Assembly: GCA_039621445.1 (NCBI GenBank)
Contig: CP154954.1
Span: forward strand, 48,897,847 to 48,961,846
Length of the DNA stretch: 64,000 nt
Source of the DNA: Euglena gracilis
Lineage: Eukaryota; Euglenida; Euglenophyceae; Euglenales
Direction: 5' to 3'
The notes beneath the pieces were generated by a model. That model had not been told where the DNA came from, did no database searches, and was given only the letters and a program-made list of their open reading frames with translations. Positions 1-11,500 of the stretch are shown piece by piece. The position numbers and the translations under genes are program-made. Positions within the stretch are counted from its first letter, which is position 1. Each line of letters opens with the position of its first letter.

Positions 1-1316
1 CAGGTCATCCATATGCTCCAGATGTTCCACAGCCACACCGACCAGGCATACACTTCCCTCAGCCAGGACAATATTCTGCCCATTTCTTTGTGTCGATTGC
101 TTTGGTTAGTGGATGAGTATTTATCTGCAATTTGGTCCTTCCTGGATAACACATGGGAAATCGTATTGAGTCAATCAGTTCCTTGCGGTGATATCAGGAG
201 TTGCAGGAGCTTCAGTTTTTTACATTATTCGGGTGAAACGTCACTGTATATTTGAGAATGCAATCATAATTTGGAACACAATGAAAAGATGAACATTTGA
301 TCAACTGGTTTCAAAGCATTTGTTTTATCCTTTTGGATATTCTCCTGCGCTTGGCAAGTTGCTGATCGATTTCTTCCATTTGTGTGTCAACTCTCTCCTT
401 GGCATGGCTATGCATTCCGTATTATTTTGTAACCTATTCCGTGCAAAGTGTTCAGAGTTGTGCATTTCTGTTGCCCAAACACCTCAACTTGGCTTTTTTT
501 TGGAAGGAGTTTCACTTGACCTCCCCCAAATAAACCCCCAAAATAAGACCCTTCCAAAATAAGACCCCCTGGGCCGATCGAGCAAAAATCCAAAATAAGG
601 CCCCCTGACGGTGCAAAGCGCCGGAGATGGTGAAAATTTTACCTAAAACATAACCAAAACACCCCAATTTCATTCACAAAACTGATGAAATTTCAAAATT
701 TTGCATATTTTTGAAATGCAAAAAAACTTGGTGAACGTCAATTTACACCGAATTACACGTGGCGCGAAGAGCCAAAGGAAAAATTTTAGTGTTTTTTTGG
801 GACCGTGAAAAATGATGTTTTTTTTTCGTGCATGGGTCAGTCAAGAAAACATCCAAATATAAGGCCTACCCCCAAAATAGACCCCCCCCTGGAGGTTTCC
901 AGCAACGGACCCAAAAATAAGACCCAGGTCTTATTTTTTGGAGCGGTTTACCATCTTTTTTTTTGTGTGGTTGTGATGATCCTGAGATTTCCAGGTGGGA
1001 TTGCGGTGAACGTTGTTTATCACCAATTTCCTGGTCATCTAATAAGTGGTGGGTTGATGGGTTTTGGGGGTTTGGTCTGCCATGTCGGCGCAGAACTTTT
1101 TGTGTTCGAGTGATGGGTAAATCTTTTGCTCCAACACGAGTCACGAGTGGTCAGACTTTCATTATCTTGATGCACACAAAAAGAGATTTTCTTTCGCGAC
1201 TGTGTGTCTCAGAAGAGCTTTGCCGTGCACCGCTGTGAACTCGGAATGACACGCGCCCAGGGTACCCGATGCTCTCCCCGGTCTCCCCGGTCTCATCGAC
1301 CTGTCACCATTCTCAG
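1..1316. other. Intron sequence upstream of the first visible poly(A) polymerase exon
   Basis: No coding exon could be supported here. The stretch is AT-rich and contains T-runs and a block of AATAAGACC-like repeats (see 495-960). Because the next exon starts in phase 1 in the middle of a poly(A) polymerase domain, this stretch is most likely an intron of that gene, whose earlier exons lie to the left of the window. Confidence 0.55.
495..960. repeat. AATAAGACC-rich dispersed repeat, inverted copy at 54480-54870
   Basis: Short segments of the type CCAAAATAAGACCCCCT recur here. The order of landmarks (the GGGCCGATCGAGCAAAAATCC segment, the GGCCCCCTGACGG segment, GCAAAGCGCCGGA, then an AT-rich core) is found in reverse complement at 54480-54870. 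It is therefore a dispersed repeat of at least about 380 bp. No coding capacity was seen. Confidence 0.6.
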
Positions 1317-1498
1317 GTACGGCTTCCTGCTGGACTACGACCACGTGGCCCTGTCGGTGCGCGGGGGCGGCTGCTACGTCCCGAAGGAGCAGTTCCGGCC
1401 GGGCCGCGACAACATGGAGATCAACCGCCGCAAGGGGCTGCCCGGGTACCGGCTGGCCATCGAGGACCCCCAGAACCCGGACAACGACGTCTCCGGAG
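1317..1498 (+). CDS. TRF4: Non-canonical poly(A) polymerase (TRF4/PAPD5-like), internal exon
   Basis: The enzyme family adds short A tails to aberrant or precursor nuclear RNAs and so marks them for the exosome. The exon encodes part of the central and nucleotide-recognition region: it opens YGFLLDYDHVALSVRGGG, has a Gly-Gly-x-Tyr-Val turn, and ends AIEDPQNPDNDVSG. The last part matches the hallmark IEDPxxPxND of TRF4/PAPD5 enzymes. The acceptor is TTCTCAG before 1317 and the donor is GTGTGC at 1499. The exon ends in phase 1 after ..TCC GGA G. The catalytic aspartates (GS..DxD) are not in the window and must lie upstream. In sequence the next exon is more than 14 kb away, at 15843, where the phase and the family alignment resume exactly. 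Confidence 0.85.
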
Positions 1499-2348
1499 GT
1501 GTGCCGCAGGAGGCTGTTGCGTGGCCACGGTCGGGGGCCCAATTGATCACTGCCTTCCTGGCAAGGGACCTTTTTGGGGGTGAGGTAAAGACAAAGGGAA
1601 ATCTCAATTTTTTCCGATTTTCTGTGTGTCTCAGATTTGTTTATCGAAGCACGAGGTGCGGGGTCTAAGAATGACAATGACAATCCAGTACGCTCCCTGT
1701 CAGTCAACGACCCATACTTTGTGTCCAGATATCATGAACCATCTGTCCGGTGATACTGTGATGATCGTGCACATTGAGGGGGTGCACATTGAGGGGGACA
1801 GAACCACATTATTTTTCGGGATTTTGCAGGTTTTTTTTTGTGTGTGTGTCCTTCTGACTTCTGCCTGGAAATGAGTTTGACAAAGAGAAATCCTGCATTT
1901 GGGCCACATCTTCTCTGCCATCAAAATTTTAGATTTCTTTTGCTTTTTTTTTTGAATATTTCACAACAATTTGCAAAATGTTCACAAACTTACAAAAAAT
2001 CCCGTGTTGGACTTTTTTTTGTGACTCCTAAACCGCCCAAATGCAGAAATTGCGACTTTTTTTTGGCGTTTTTCGAGAGTCGATGTTGTATCCCCCCATG
2101 GACGATTCTTCACTTTCTGCGCTCTGGGTTCAATCAGACAGGGGTGCCTTTTCAATTCGCGGCCTGGTTTCCATTTGGCGTTTCCACCCCACCACTGTGC
2201 CTGTCGGCAAAAGGGGGAAATTGCTGGGCGGTGGGTGATCGCGGAAAGAGCAGGGCCCGCGGAGCGGGGGGGGGGGGCTGGGCGGGGCCTGCCCCCCCTG
2301 CCCCCCCCCCGGCCTCTGCAGCCGCCTCTTCCCCCCTTCCCCTCCCGG

Positions 2349-2522
2349 ATGGCGGACCTCCTGCCAAATGTGCTGGCGGCGTACGACCGGCCCCTCGCCG
2401 CCGCGGACGCCCTGCGGCGGCTGACACGCGAGCTGCACGCCCTCGGCGCCGGGCGGCTGGCACCCCCGGGCCTGCACACCATCTACACCGGCCAGCGCCC
2501 GGAGGCCACGGGAGTCCCCCGG
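2349..2522 (+). CDS. MPP10: MPP10 first coding exon
   Basis: This frame begins MADLLPNVLAAYDRPLAAAD and continues as an amphipathic Arg/Leu-rich helix (ALRRLTRELHALGAGRL). That suits the N-terminal helix that precedes the QIWxQL motif in MPP10 proteins. The donor is not certain. A GC donor after ACACCG, near 2489, would join in phase to the exon at 4796. The GT sites further right (2514, 2523, 2526) all leave a phase that does not match 4796. Confidence 0.6.
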
Positions 2523-5500
2523 GTGGTGCCCGCAGGGGGCTCACGCCAGGCACTGTACATTCTGCCGTTTTCTCCCTTTTGCTTTTGGCCCGCTGTGTCC
2601 ACACTGAAGGGGGGCCCCATGGGAACGAAGAGGCCCGAGCAGGGGTGCAGCGAGCAATTTCGGATTCCCGGCTCCAGTTCAGCTGCACTCCCCCACCTTC
2701 GGAAGTTGTCAGCTGGTGATGTGGGCCAAGGTGAACATTCCTGGGAACTTTTTTTCAGAGTCTACCATATCCATCCATCCGTCCCTCTTTCTATCTGTCT
2801 ACGGGGGGGGGGGGGGATTGGCTGCCGAAAAAAGTGGCATGGAAAAAATTGGCAGAACAAAATCCTGCCAAGCGTTTCCATGCCGTTTTGGCCGACAAAA
2901 TTTTCCATGTGGGTTTCGAAAAAATTTGAATATTCCTCTTTTTCTCGATGGAATTCGTTCCAGTCTTCCGGTCTCACAGTCTTTGATGGTGGGTTGCCTG
3001 TTATTTTCTTTGCACACAAATGTTTCTCAAATTTGTTTCGAGATGAGCTGGCCATTTATCATTCGCTGATGCGTTTCACAAAAAATACTGCCAAATTTTT
3101 CCAGACCGTTTTGGCCAAGACCGCCAAAATTGGAATCTGCGTCCCCAGTTTTCTTGCCTCCAATTTTTTGGCACCAATCCCCCCCGTGATGTGATGTGAT
3201 GTACTGTGATGCAATGTCATGTAATATGGTGTGGTGTAATGTTATGCATTGTAATGTAATGTAATGAAACATTATGCTATGAAATAATGTCTAATGTAAT
3301 GAAACACAATATTGTAAAAAAAATGTCCAGAATGATGTTTAATAATAGTGTAATATAATTTAATGATCTATCATTATCTATCTACCCACCTCCCTCCCTG
3401 CGCGCCTGTCTGTCTATCCATCCATCCATCCATCCATCCATCCATCCATCCATTTATCTTGTAAACATGCCACATATGGCACGAAGTGGGGAGTGGCAAG
3501 GGGGTGGGAGGGGGGGGGGGTAAGGGAGGGTGAGGGGGTCGGGGGGGTAAGGGGGGGCAGGGGGGGTAAGGGGGTCGGGGTGGGGGGTAAGGAAGAGGAA
3601 CAGATGTCGTTGTTGATCTGGATGCAGATTTGCAGTCCTCAAAAGTGGCCCTTTTTTTGACCCACGGAAAGGATATTGTTATTTGGGTTTCTGGGGGGGG
3701 GTTCGGGGGGGGGGCGGAGCCCCCCCTCCCCGCCACTGCGAACAGTTGAGCGCGAACGGAATTTGTCATGCCAATTATTGCAGTTCAGGGGGGTAAGGGG
3801 GGGGAAGGGGGGTAAGGGGGGGGCAGGGGGGGTAAGGGGGTCGGGGGGGGTGGGGGGGGGGGGGGGGAGTGCGGGGGGGGGGGGGTAAGGGGGGTAAGGG
3901 GTCCGCACTTTGTGCCATGTCTCAAACATGCACCTAAAATTAGGCCCAAGTTGGACCTGATTTTAGGTATTTCAGAAGTTCGGCCTAATTTCCTATTTTC
4001 AGTCTTGACTGTAATTCCTTTCCGAAAAACAATTGTAACCTCCTGAAATTATAATAACAGATGAATAGAACCCACATCAGGTGCCCAAAATAAAACGGAC
4101 CCCCCACTGAACTACTGGGACCCCCAAGGGGGGTGATAGTGGCAGATTTCCACTAAATGCGCCCCCCCCCCCCCCCCGGGGGGGGGACGGATAGTGGGAT
4201 CAGGGGTCCCAAAATTTTTTTTTTGCATTATTGCTGGAACCTTCACCCGCAAACCTCTTATGGTCGTTTGGATTTTCATCCAAACGATCATCAGATCTCC
4301 AGGTAGAAAGGGGATAGCCTCATCAGGAATGGCAACCTTGGGGGGGGGGGGCGAATGGCAAAATCAGGGTGATACTCTGATGCTGCTGATTGCTATACAA
4401 ATTATACACAAGCAGATTTTTCTATTAGGACCCCTGCCAGCAGGGGGGGGGGTGAACCTGGTTGACCATGCCCATGGAATTTCTCAAGGAGTAGGGTTGG
4501 GGTTAGGTATTTTTGGGTCAGGCACTTAAATTTTACCTGTATTGCGCTTCAAATCCTCGGAGGAGGTCCTTGTTTTGCCCATCCCAGCGTGCCTGCTGGG
4601 ATGCTTTTGTCACAGCCCGCAGCTTAAACGGACCCGCTGGGGAACCAACGTCTATTCGAGGCAGCAGGGTCCCTCCTCCCCGCCCGCCATCTTCACCGTC
4701 TCTTTCTTCCAAAACCCCAACCCCCGCCCCAAACCGCCACAGCGGACAGGCGTGCCCCATTTGGGGCCGCCCGGCCGCCGGCCCTCCCCGGACAGGGCTC
4801 GGCGCTGCCCGCGGCACGGCGTTCGCGCCGGAGCAGATCTGGAGCCAGCTGGCGATGCACTCCGGCAAGGTGCTGCCGCACCTGGAGCGGCGGCTGGCGG
4901 CCCTGGAGCAGGCGGAGGCGGAGCCCCCGCCCCCGCCCCCCGAGCCACGGAGGGCAAGGCCGCCCTGGGCTCCGCCACCCCTGGAGGGGTGGGCGGGACA
5001 ACCGACGGGCGGGGGCTGGGGTCCTGTCCCAAAATGGGCCGCCCACCTCGTTCGCCGGGGACTCCCCGGTGGGGCAGAAGCGGCCAGCGGAGCTCTACCT
5101 CTTCTACCGACTCGACACTAGATTTTTTTTTTAAAGGCTGGACCTTCAGGGGGGGAGTGGGCCCCCCCAAGACAGTAACGTTTTTTTTTTTTTTTGGGTA
5201 CCCCTGCCCCTGAAGGGCCGCGGCCGACGCCGGGCCGGGGCCGGGGATCGAATGGGGTTGACGATTTACCAGACGATGGCCGCTTTTTTGACGTTTTGGG
5301 TGGATGGGCGATGGTCCAAGGATGCAGACACATTTTGTTTTCCCCCTGGTGTCGACCTGTTTTTGCCAAATGTGCTTATTTCCTCCTCATTTTCCGTGTG
5401 CATTTCTTGTTGTTTTGAGGTGGGACTTTTTTGATTACTGAGGGGTGGGTGGGTCCTCCGGCCAGTCTTTAACAACACAATCCCCCGGAAATGCATTCGC

Positions 5501-8500
5501 GCCTCGGAGCGCCAGTCTGAAATTAGGCCACAATGGGTTTGAATTTCACGTGAACGATTTCAGGTATTTCTTCCCCCGGTTCGAATCTCTTCCCATGTTT
5601 GGAACACAGGCTTGTCTGCGTACCTTCGTCTTTTTTTGGCTCTCCCCCCCCCTTTTGACATCCTCCAGGTGCACTGTCCCATGAACGCCCACAGAAAAGG
5701 CCCACCAGGTCTGCGCCACCGAGGGGGGGGGGGCAGGACAACGAGACAACTGTTCAAGTGGGCCTGGTGATAGCGCTTTCTGTGTTGCTCTCATCGGCCA
5801 GGGCGGCCAACGGTGGAGGAGGACCCAGCGGACGCCGAGCCCCCTGCGCCGCGGAAGAAGAAGAAGAAGAAGAGGAAAGAGACACCGGACGCGGCGGCGG
5901 CCGAGGCCGCCCCCGCAGCGCCTCAGGGGAGCACCCCGCGCCTTCCGTGTCATGTCGTGGCAGGCGTGATGGGGGTCAAGGCGCGGTGGGGCGGGGGGGG
6001 GGTGGGAGCCGGGGAGACGTGAAGCCTGTGCGGATTGTGTGAAGGCGTGGGCTGCCTCTGAAGAAGGGCAGCCGGCGCACTGCGCTGGGCAATGGGAAGG
6101 CGGCGGGCCGCGGGGGGAAGGACGCAGTCGAAGAGGAGGAGGAGGAGGAGGAGGAGGAAGGGGGAGACGGTGACGAAGCCGCCGCGATGGACGTTCAGGG
6201 ACCCCAAAGTCAGTTGTCTGTTGGGCAGCCCCTGGCGTCCAAGAAGTGTGGCATGAGTTCGAAGCATTCTCCGCATATCTCTCCATTCCTAAATCCCGCG
6301 CTTCTGTTGGTTAGTTCAGGAACATATCCAACAGCTTTACTCGCACGTGTGATGTCGTTCTCCCGGTGGAGTGGGCTCCCTGCCTCGGACGATGCGGAGG
6401 AGAGTGAGGAAGAGGAGGAGGGAACCATTGGGCAAGCTTTCCCAGAAGGGGCGATGGACCCCGAGGATGAGGAGCTCATGCAAATGTTGGAGCATCTGGA
6501 GAGCAGCGAAGCCACGGCCTATGAGATGCACCTGAAGTCTGCAAACCTATAGGCACATGCATTATGTTGTCCTTGCAGAATAAACATGAGCACACAAGCA
6601 GGCACTGCAAGCAACAGCAGCGTACACTCACCACAAGCATAAAACGTCTGAGGGAGTTGGCTTCTGAGGAACCAGGCTTCTTTTTAAGGAAGGTCCCCCC
6701 AGGGTGGGCCCTATGAGCAGGCAGGGGGTTGATTTTCGACCCCCTGGGGGGGGTTTGTGGGAAGTGCTATAGCCCCCCCCCCCTCCGGCGAAGGCACCAG
6801 GGGATCTGCAAATGGCTATTTTCAAGGGAAATTTGATTTGGTTGGCAGTTTAAGAACTGAACTCCCCCCTGGGGGAGGCACCCCACAGGACAAAGGCACC
6901 CCCCTGCCCCCGGGTTGGAAAAAAGCCTGCGGGGAACAATATTTTGTGTTCGGGTGTGGCCCACTCCCAAGGAACCCCCCCCCCCCGCGCCAGGTGTTAC
7001 TTACAGCTAAACCGACCTAAATGTCCCCATAAATTTATGTAAACTCCACATGTCTGGGTGTGATTTTGGACTGCCTCGGGTGTCCCCCCCCCCGATTTCT
7101 CTCAACATAAAAACCAGTCCGGCCGCCGGAAGGTGTTGAGATTCACCGGCGGGGCGGGGGCGGCCCACTCGGCCGGGGCAGCGTGGAATGCGAGACCCTT
7201 TCGGGGGACCGGGCCGCGGCCTCGGCCCAACCAGAAGGCGGAGCGGGCCGCGAAGGGGCCGGCAGCGCGCCGGCGGGACGACGCGCAGGACGCGGACGCC
7301 GAGGCCGCCCTGACGGCGCTGTACGGTGAAGGGGCCAGCGCCGAGCCGGCAGGCGGGGGTGGGCTGGGGGGAGGGGAGGGGTGGGTTCGGGGCTGGACCC
7401 CCAAACCTGGGGGGGGGGTCCCAGGCCGGAGACTTGGGCATGGGCTCCGGTCCGAAACGCCAGGACACTTTTGAGGATTCCCCTGGCCGGCCCAATTAGG
7501 GGGGGGCCCACGTCGGGCTGGGTGGGTCCCACAGCAGCCCACCCACAAGTGAACCCAAGGAGCGCTTGCCGACCGGGGGGATCAATCTCCCATAGAGCAG
7601 GGGGGGGTGTTGGAGGGAGCAGCCTCCACTGGGGCATGAATTGGGACGCACGGCAGGTCGGATGCCAGGCGTCTGAGCCCTAACTGTGGGGTTCTGGGGA
7701 ATTTGGGGAAGAAGCTTCACCCAGGCTTCCTTTTAAAACCCCTGCCCCTCCCCTCCATGAATCGTGGAATTGTGGGAGCTGGTGCCATGGCCGGCGGCGG
7801 CCAGCCGCTGCCGGCCATCACACCACAGGTGGGGCCGCAGCCCCGCCTCCCACGGTAACCTGTCCGGCGGACAAAGGTCGGGGGCGGGGGGAGGGAGGGG
7901 GGTCGGCGGGCGCTGTGGGCGGCGTTTGATCCGGACGAGGACCTCGCGCTGCACGGGGAGGGCGAGGAGGACGAGGAGGACGAGGACGACGGGCCGGAGG
8001 AGGGGCCCGGGGAGGAGGCCGCCGCCCAGGCGCTGCGGGCTTGGGATTTGCAGTCTTGGTCTTCCCCCGGGTTGCTTCCCCGCCTTGATTGTGCATTTGG
8101 CTCGTTCAGGGGCAGTGTCGCTTCTAGCAACGTTCCACCACAGCCACACCTACCTCGCCGGTTGTTGTCCAGAATTCTTGCCGCCTCCGGGGCCTGTCGA
8201 GGACGAAGCCGAGGGCGGGCGAAAGGAGTCCCGCCAGATGCGGAAGCTGCGGGAGCTGCAGGAGTCGCTGGGGGAGGGCCAGGGCCGAACGGGAACAACC
8301 TGAAACCCTGTGGGTGGTGGGTTTGGGGGTCTGACCCCCAAACCCACTTAAACGGTCTTAAGGCCAAAATTTTCGCTCTCCTCCGAAAGAATCTGTCTTT
8401 GCATAGTGTTATAGTGGGTGGGGGTCTGGTTGACTCCCCACCAGGCCTTCCCGTTCAGCCCTGGGGACGGCGAGGAGGAGGAAGAGGAGGATGATGGAGA

Positions 8501-11500
8501 TGTATTCAAACCGGTGCGCATGTGTGACTTGGAACTTCGGCGATCCTCAATGCATTTTGAAGGGTCCACGCTCAGCGTGTAGGGATGCTATGGAGTGCCT
8601 GCCCAAGCACCTCCCCCCCCCCCCCCGCTGGGGGGTGGGGGGCCTGGTTGTGGGTTGGGGGAGGGTGCACAAAAGCATATCCTCTTTTCTTGGTGCTCGG
8701 GTGGCTTCTTGGAGTGATTCCTCAATCAGGAGCTTAGGGGGTGTAGGGTTTCGGGTGTGGGTTGGGCAGGCACCCCTGTCCGGCGACCGATCCTGTTTTC
8801 TTTACCCTGTTGGCAAGGACCCACCCGACCCTGCGTACCCCAGGCTGCCTCCCCCCCCCCCTGGGTGTGCCTGCTATGGACAGGCACCCTATAGCGCCCA
8901 CCCACCCCCTTCCCCCTGCAAATTTTTCATAATTTCTTCAATGTTTGGAATTAGACAATACAAGGGAAGGTAAACCCCCCAAATAACCTGGCGGGGCCGT
9001 TGCTCCTGGCAGTGGCCGAATAACGAATGATGTTTCCAGTAACTTGGCACCCCCCCCCCTTTAGGCAAAATTCCTGTACGACGCTGAAATCCCCAGCATA
9101 CACCTGCCAGAGTTGCTCAACACATTTCAAGTGTGGCAAAGGACCATCAAAGCACCAACAAAATAATATTTGGAGATCGTTGCAAGGATTCCCCAAAGTC
9201 AAGGGCAATTGTATTTCCAATGGCACAAGCCTTGAACGGGCAGGTGACGCTCTCAAGAAACACCGGTTGCAAAGGAACAGGTGCAAAAAGCAAGAAAAGC
9301 ACCCAAACCATGGAAAGCATTGCAGATTTTGGCGTATGGATTTTTTCCATATTTGGAAGGGAAGCCGGTTGGCATCTTTGTTGGCCTGGTCGAGAAAAGT
9401 TTTGGTGCGGGGAAAACCGATTGGTGACCCGGCATCCAAACACATGACTTGCATTTCAGTGCATGAAAAGCCATGTACAGTGCACCTTGGTTGATTGCTT
9501 CCATCTTTGTCGCCATCAGTTCCAAAGCTGTGCAAAAAATGCTTAATGTGAATTGGGGGTGTTTATGTGGTCGCAATTTACGTTGTTTTGTATATGCACA
9601 CCGTTTCAGCTTGTTTATTGTTCGGTGCAGGTTTTTTTTACAGTTTTTTTTTGCTTTTTTTTTGGGTTCGATAAAATTCAATCCAAATAAAATCCCTCCA
9701 GCAAATGTTTAAAACATACTGTTATTTGGGGCATATAGCAAACACTCTTGCAGTGCAGCCAGCCCGTCTGCAGTTTCTACCCTTGCACTTTTCCTGCGCC
9801 CTCACAGGACACCGACGACAGCGCGGGGCGGGGGGCAGCCACGCTGGTGGACCGGCTGGAGGCGAAGCTGCTGCGGCCGAAGCCATGGGCGCTGCAGGGG
9901 GAGGTGGCGGGCAACCAGCGGCCGACGAACAGCCTGCTGGAGGACGACTTCGCGGTGGAGCACGCGATGAAGCAGGTGCCCGTCATCACCCCCGAGACGA
10001 CCCAGGCCCTGGAGGACCGCATCCGCAGGCCGGGGGACCGGTCCTGGTGGTCCTGTGGGCTCCCCCAACCGAGCAGGGCGGAAACGAGCCGAGTCCTGCC
10101 GGAACCCATACACACCGACACACCCCGGTGGCCACGATTGAAGCTAACGCCGGGCGACCAACCTTAGTGGGCCAAGTTTACGTTTGCATGAGAAGAATTT
10201 TGGCGGTCGCAAACTAACCCAAAAACGTGAAGATGGGGGACGAGATCGCAAGTTGAAGCCGAAGGCCAACTTTTTGGGGGGAGCCAAGTTTGCATGGCAG
10301 GCTGGCAGGAGGGCGGTGTTAAGATTAGCAGTTAGGGGGCAGTAGACAAAGCCCGTGGGGGTGGGGGCCAACACTGAACAAATCACAACGCTCTCTTCCC
10401 GACCCCGGGTTTTCCCCGTGTGGAGGAGGACCCAGTCCGGTGCCCTATGCTGGCCTGAAGGGGGTGTCATTTTGGGTTGGGTATGCTTCTACCCTCTGCC
10501 CCCCCCCTCCACCGACCAATGGAGCGCTGCCCCGCGTGTAGCGCATCCAAGACAAGCTGTTTGACGATGTGTACCCAAAGGTGGCGCTGTCGACCAGCCA
10601 GGGCGGGGTGGACCTCACTCAGCCTGTGCGTACCTCGTTGCGCCCCGCGTGCCACCCCCCCCCCCCGCCTTCTTGAGTGAATAGCATGGTGGGCCACATT
10701 TGCCAGAGGAGTTGGGTGGCAGCCCAAAAACACGCCGGTCAATGATTTCGTTGCTTGATTCTAGACGCTGCCTTTTTGGCGCAAGGCGTTTCCCAGGGAT
10801 GAATGGCTTGTTGGGAAGGGGCCGCAACCCCTCTTCTGATTGAGCATGGTCCGTGGCGCAGACTCCGGAGCCTGCAGCACAAATCAAGCACCGGGGGGCC
10901 CTGGCGGGTTCTGGGCAGCGTCCTGGGGGAGGAACGGACCATTTCCGGGCACGCCGTTTCTCCCGGGGATGGGCTCGTGTGGGTACACCCGTGCGCGCAT
11001 TCGCAACGCCAGCCTCAGAGAGCAGCCAAACTCGACGCTGCGTGGTGTGAGAGAGACTTGGGCCCCTCCCTCATGGCCCGCCCTGCCCCCAACAAGGACG
11101 TGCCGGCGCCGCCGCTGGACTGCGTGAAGTCCTCGCTCAGCCTGGTGGACCTCTACGAGAAGGACTTCCTGGAGAAGAAGCGCCTCGCGGGGGACGGCGG
11201 GGCCCCCGCGGCGGCGGGGACCGGGGAGGAGGGGGCCCCCCTGACGTGGCAGCAACAGGTCCGCCCCCCATCACCCCGAACTGAAAGAGTGTTGGGGTCA
11301 ACACACAATTATTATTAGTTGGTGACTGACCGCCCGCCAAAAACGTGAAGAAAGGAAAAATATTTGCAGCGCCTTCGGCGCCAGGTCACTTTGGTGGTTA
11401 TTTTGCCGATCCCCCCCCCAGGGGGGTTGGGGCCAAAAACCAGTCAAAAAGCTCCGAAAAAAAATCTGTCAGTCATCCCCCACCCCGGGGGTGACTGACT

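Noticed and set aside
5245-5290. VDDLPDDGRFFDV as an MPP10 exon (like VDDxFFxL)
   Set aside because: The TTTTTTGAC..TTTGGGTGGATGG part is a dispersed repeat also present at 56905-56935, so the resemblance may be chance. Kept out of the exon list.
5560-5600. tRNA-like B box (GGTTCGAATCTC)
   Set aside because: No A box, acceptor stem or anticodon arm could be drawn around it. The same applies to GGTTCGAATTC at 59521.
9027-9700. Open frames of 100-190 codons on both strands in an MPP10 intron
   Set aside because: No motif, mixed codon use, and the flanking MPP10 exons join in phase without them.
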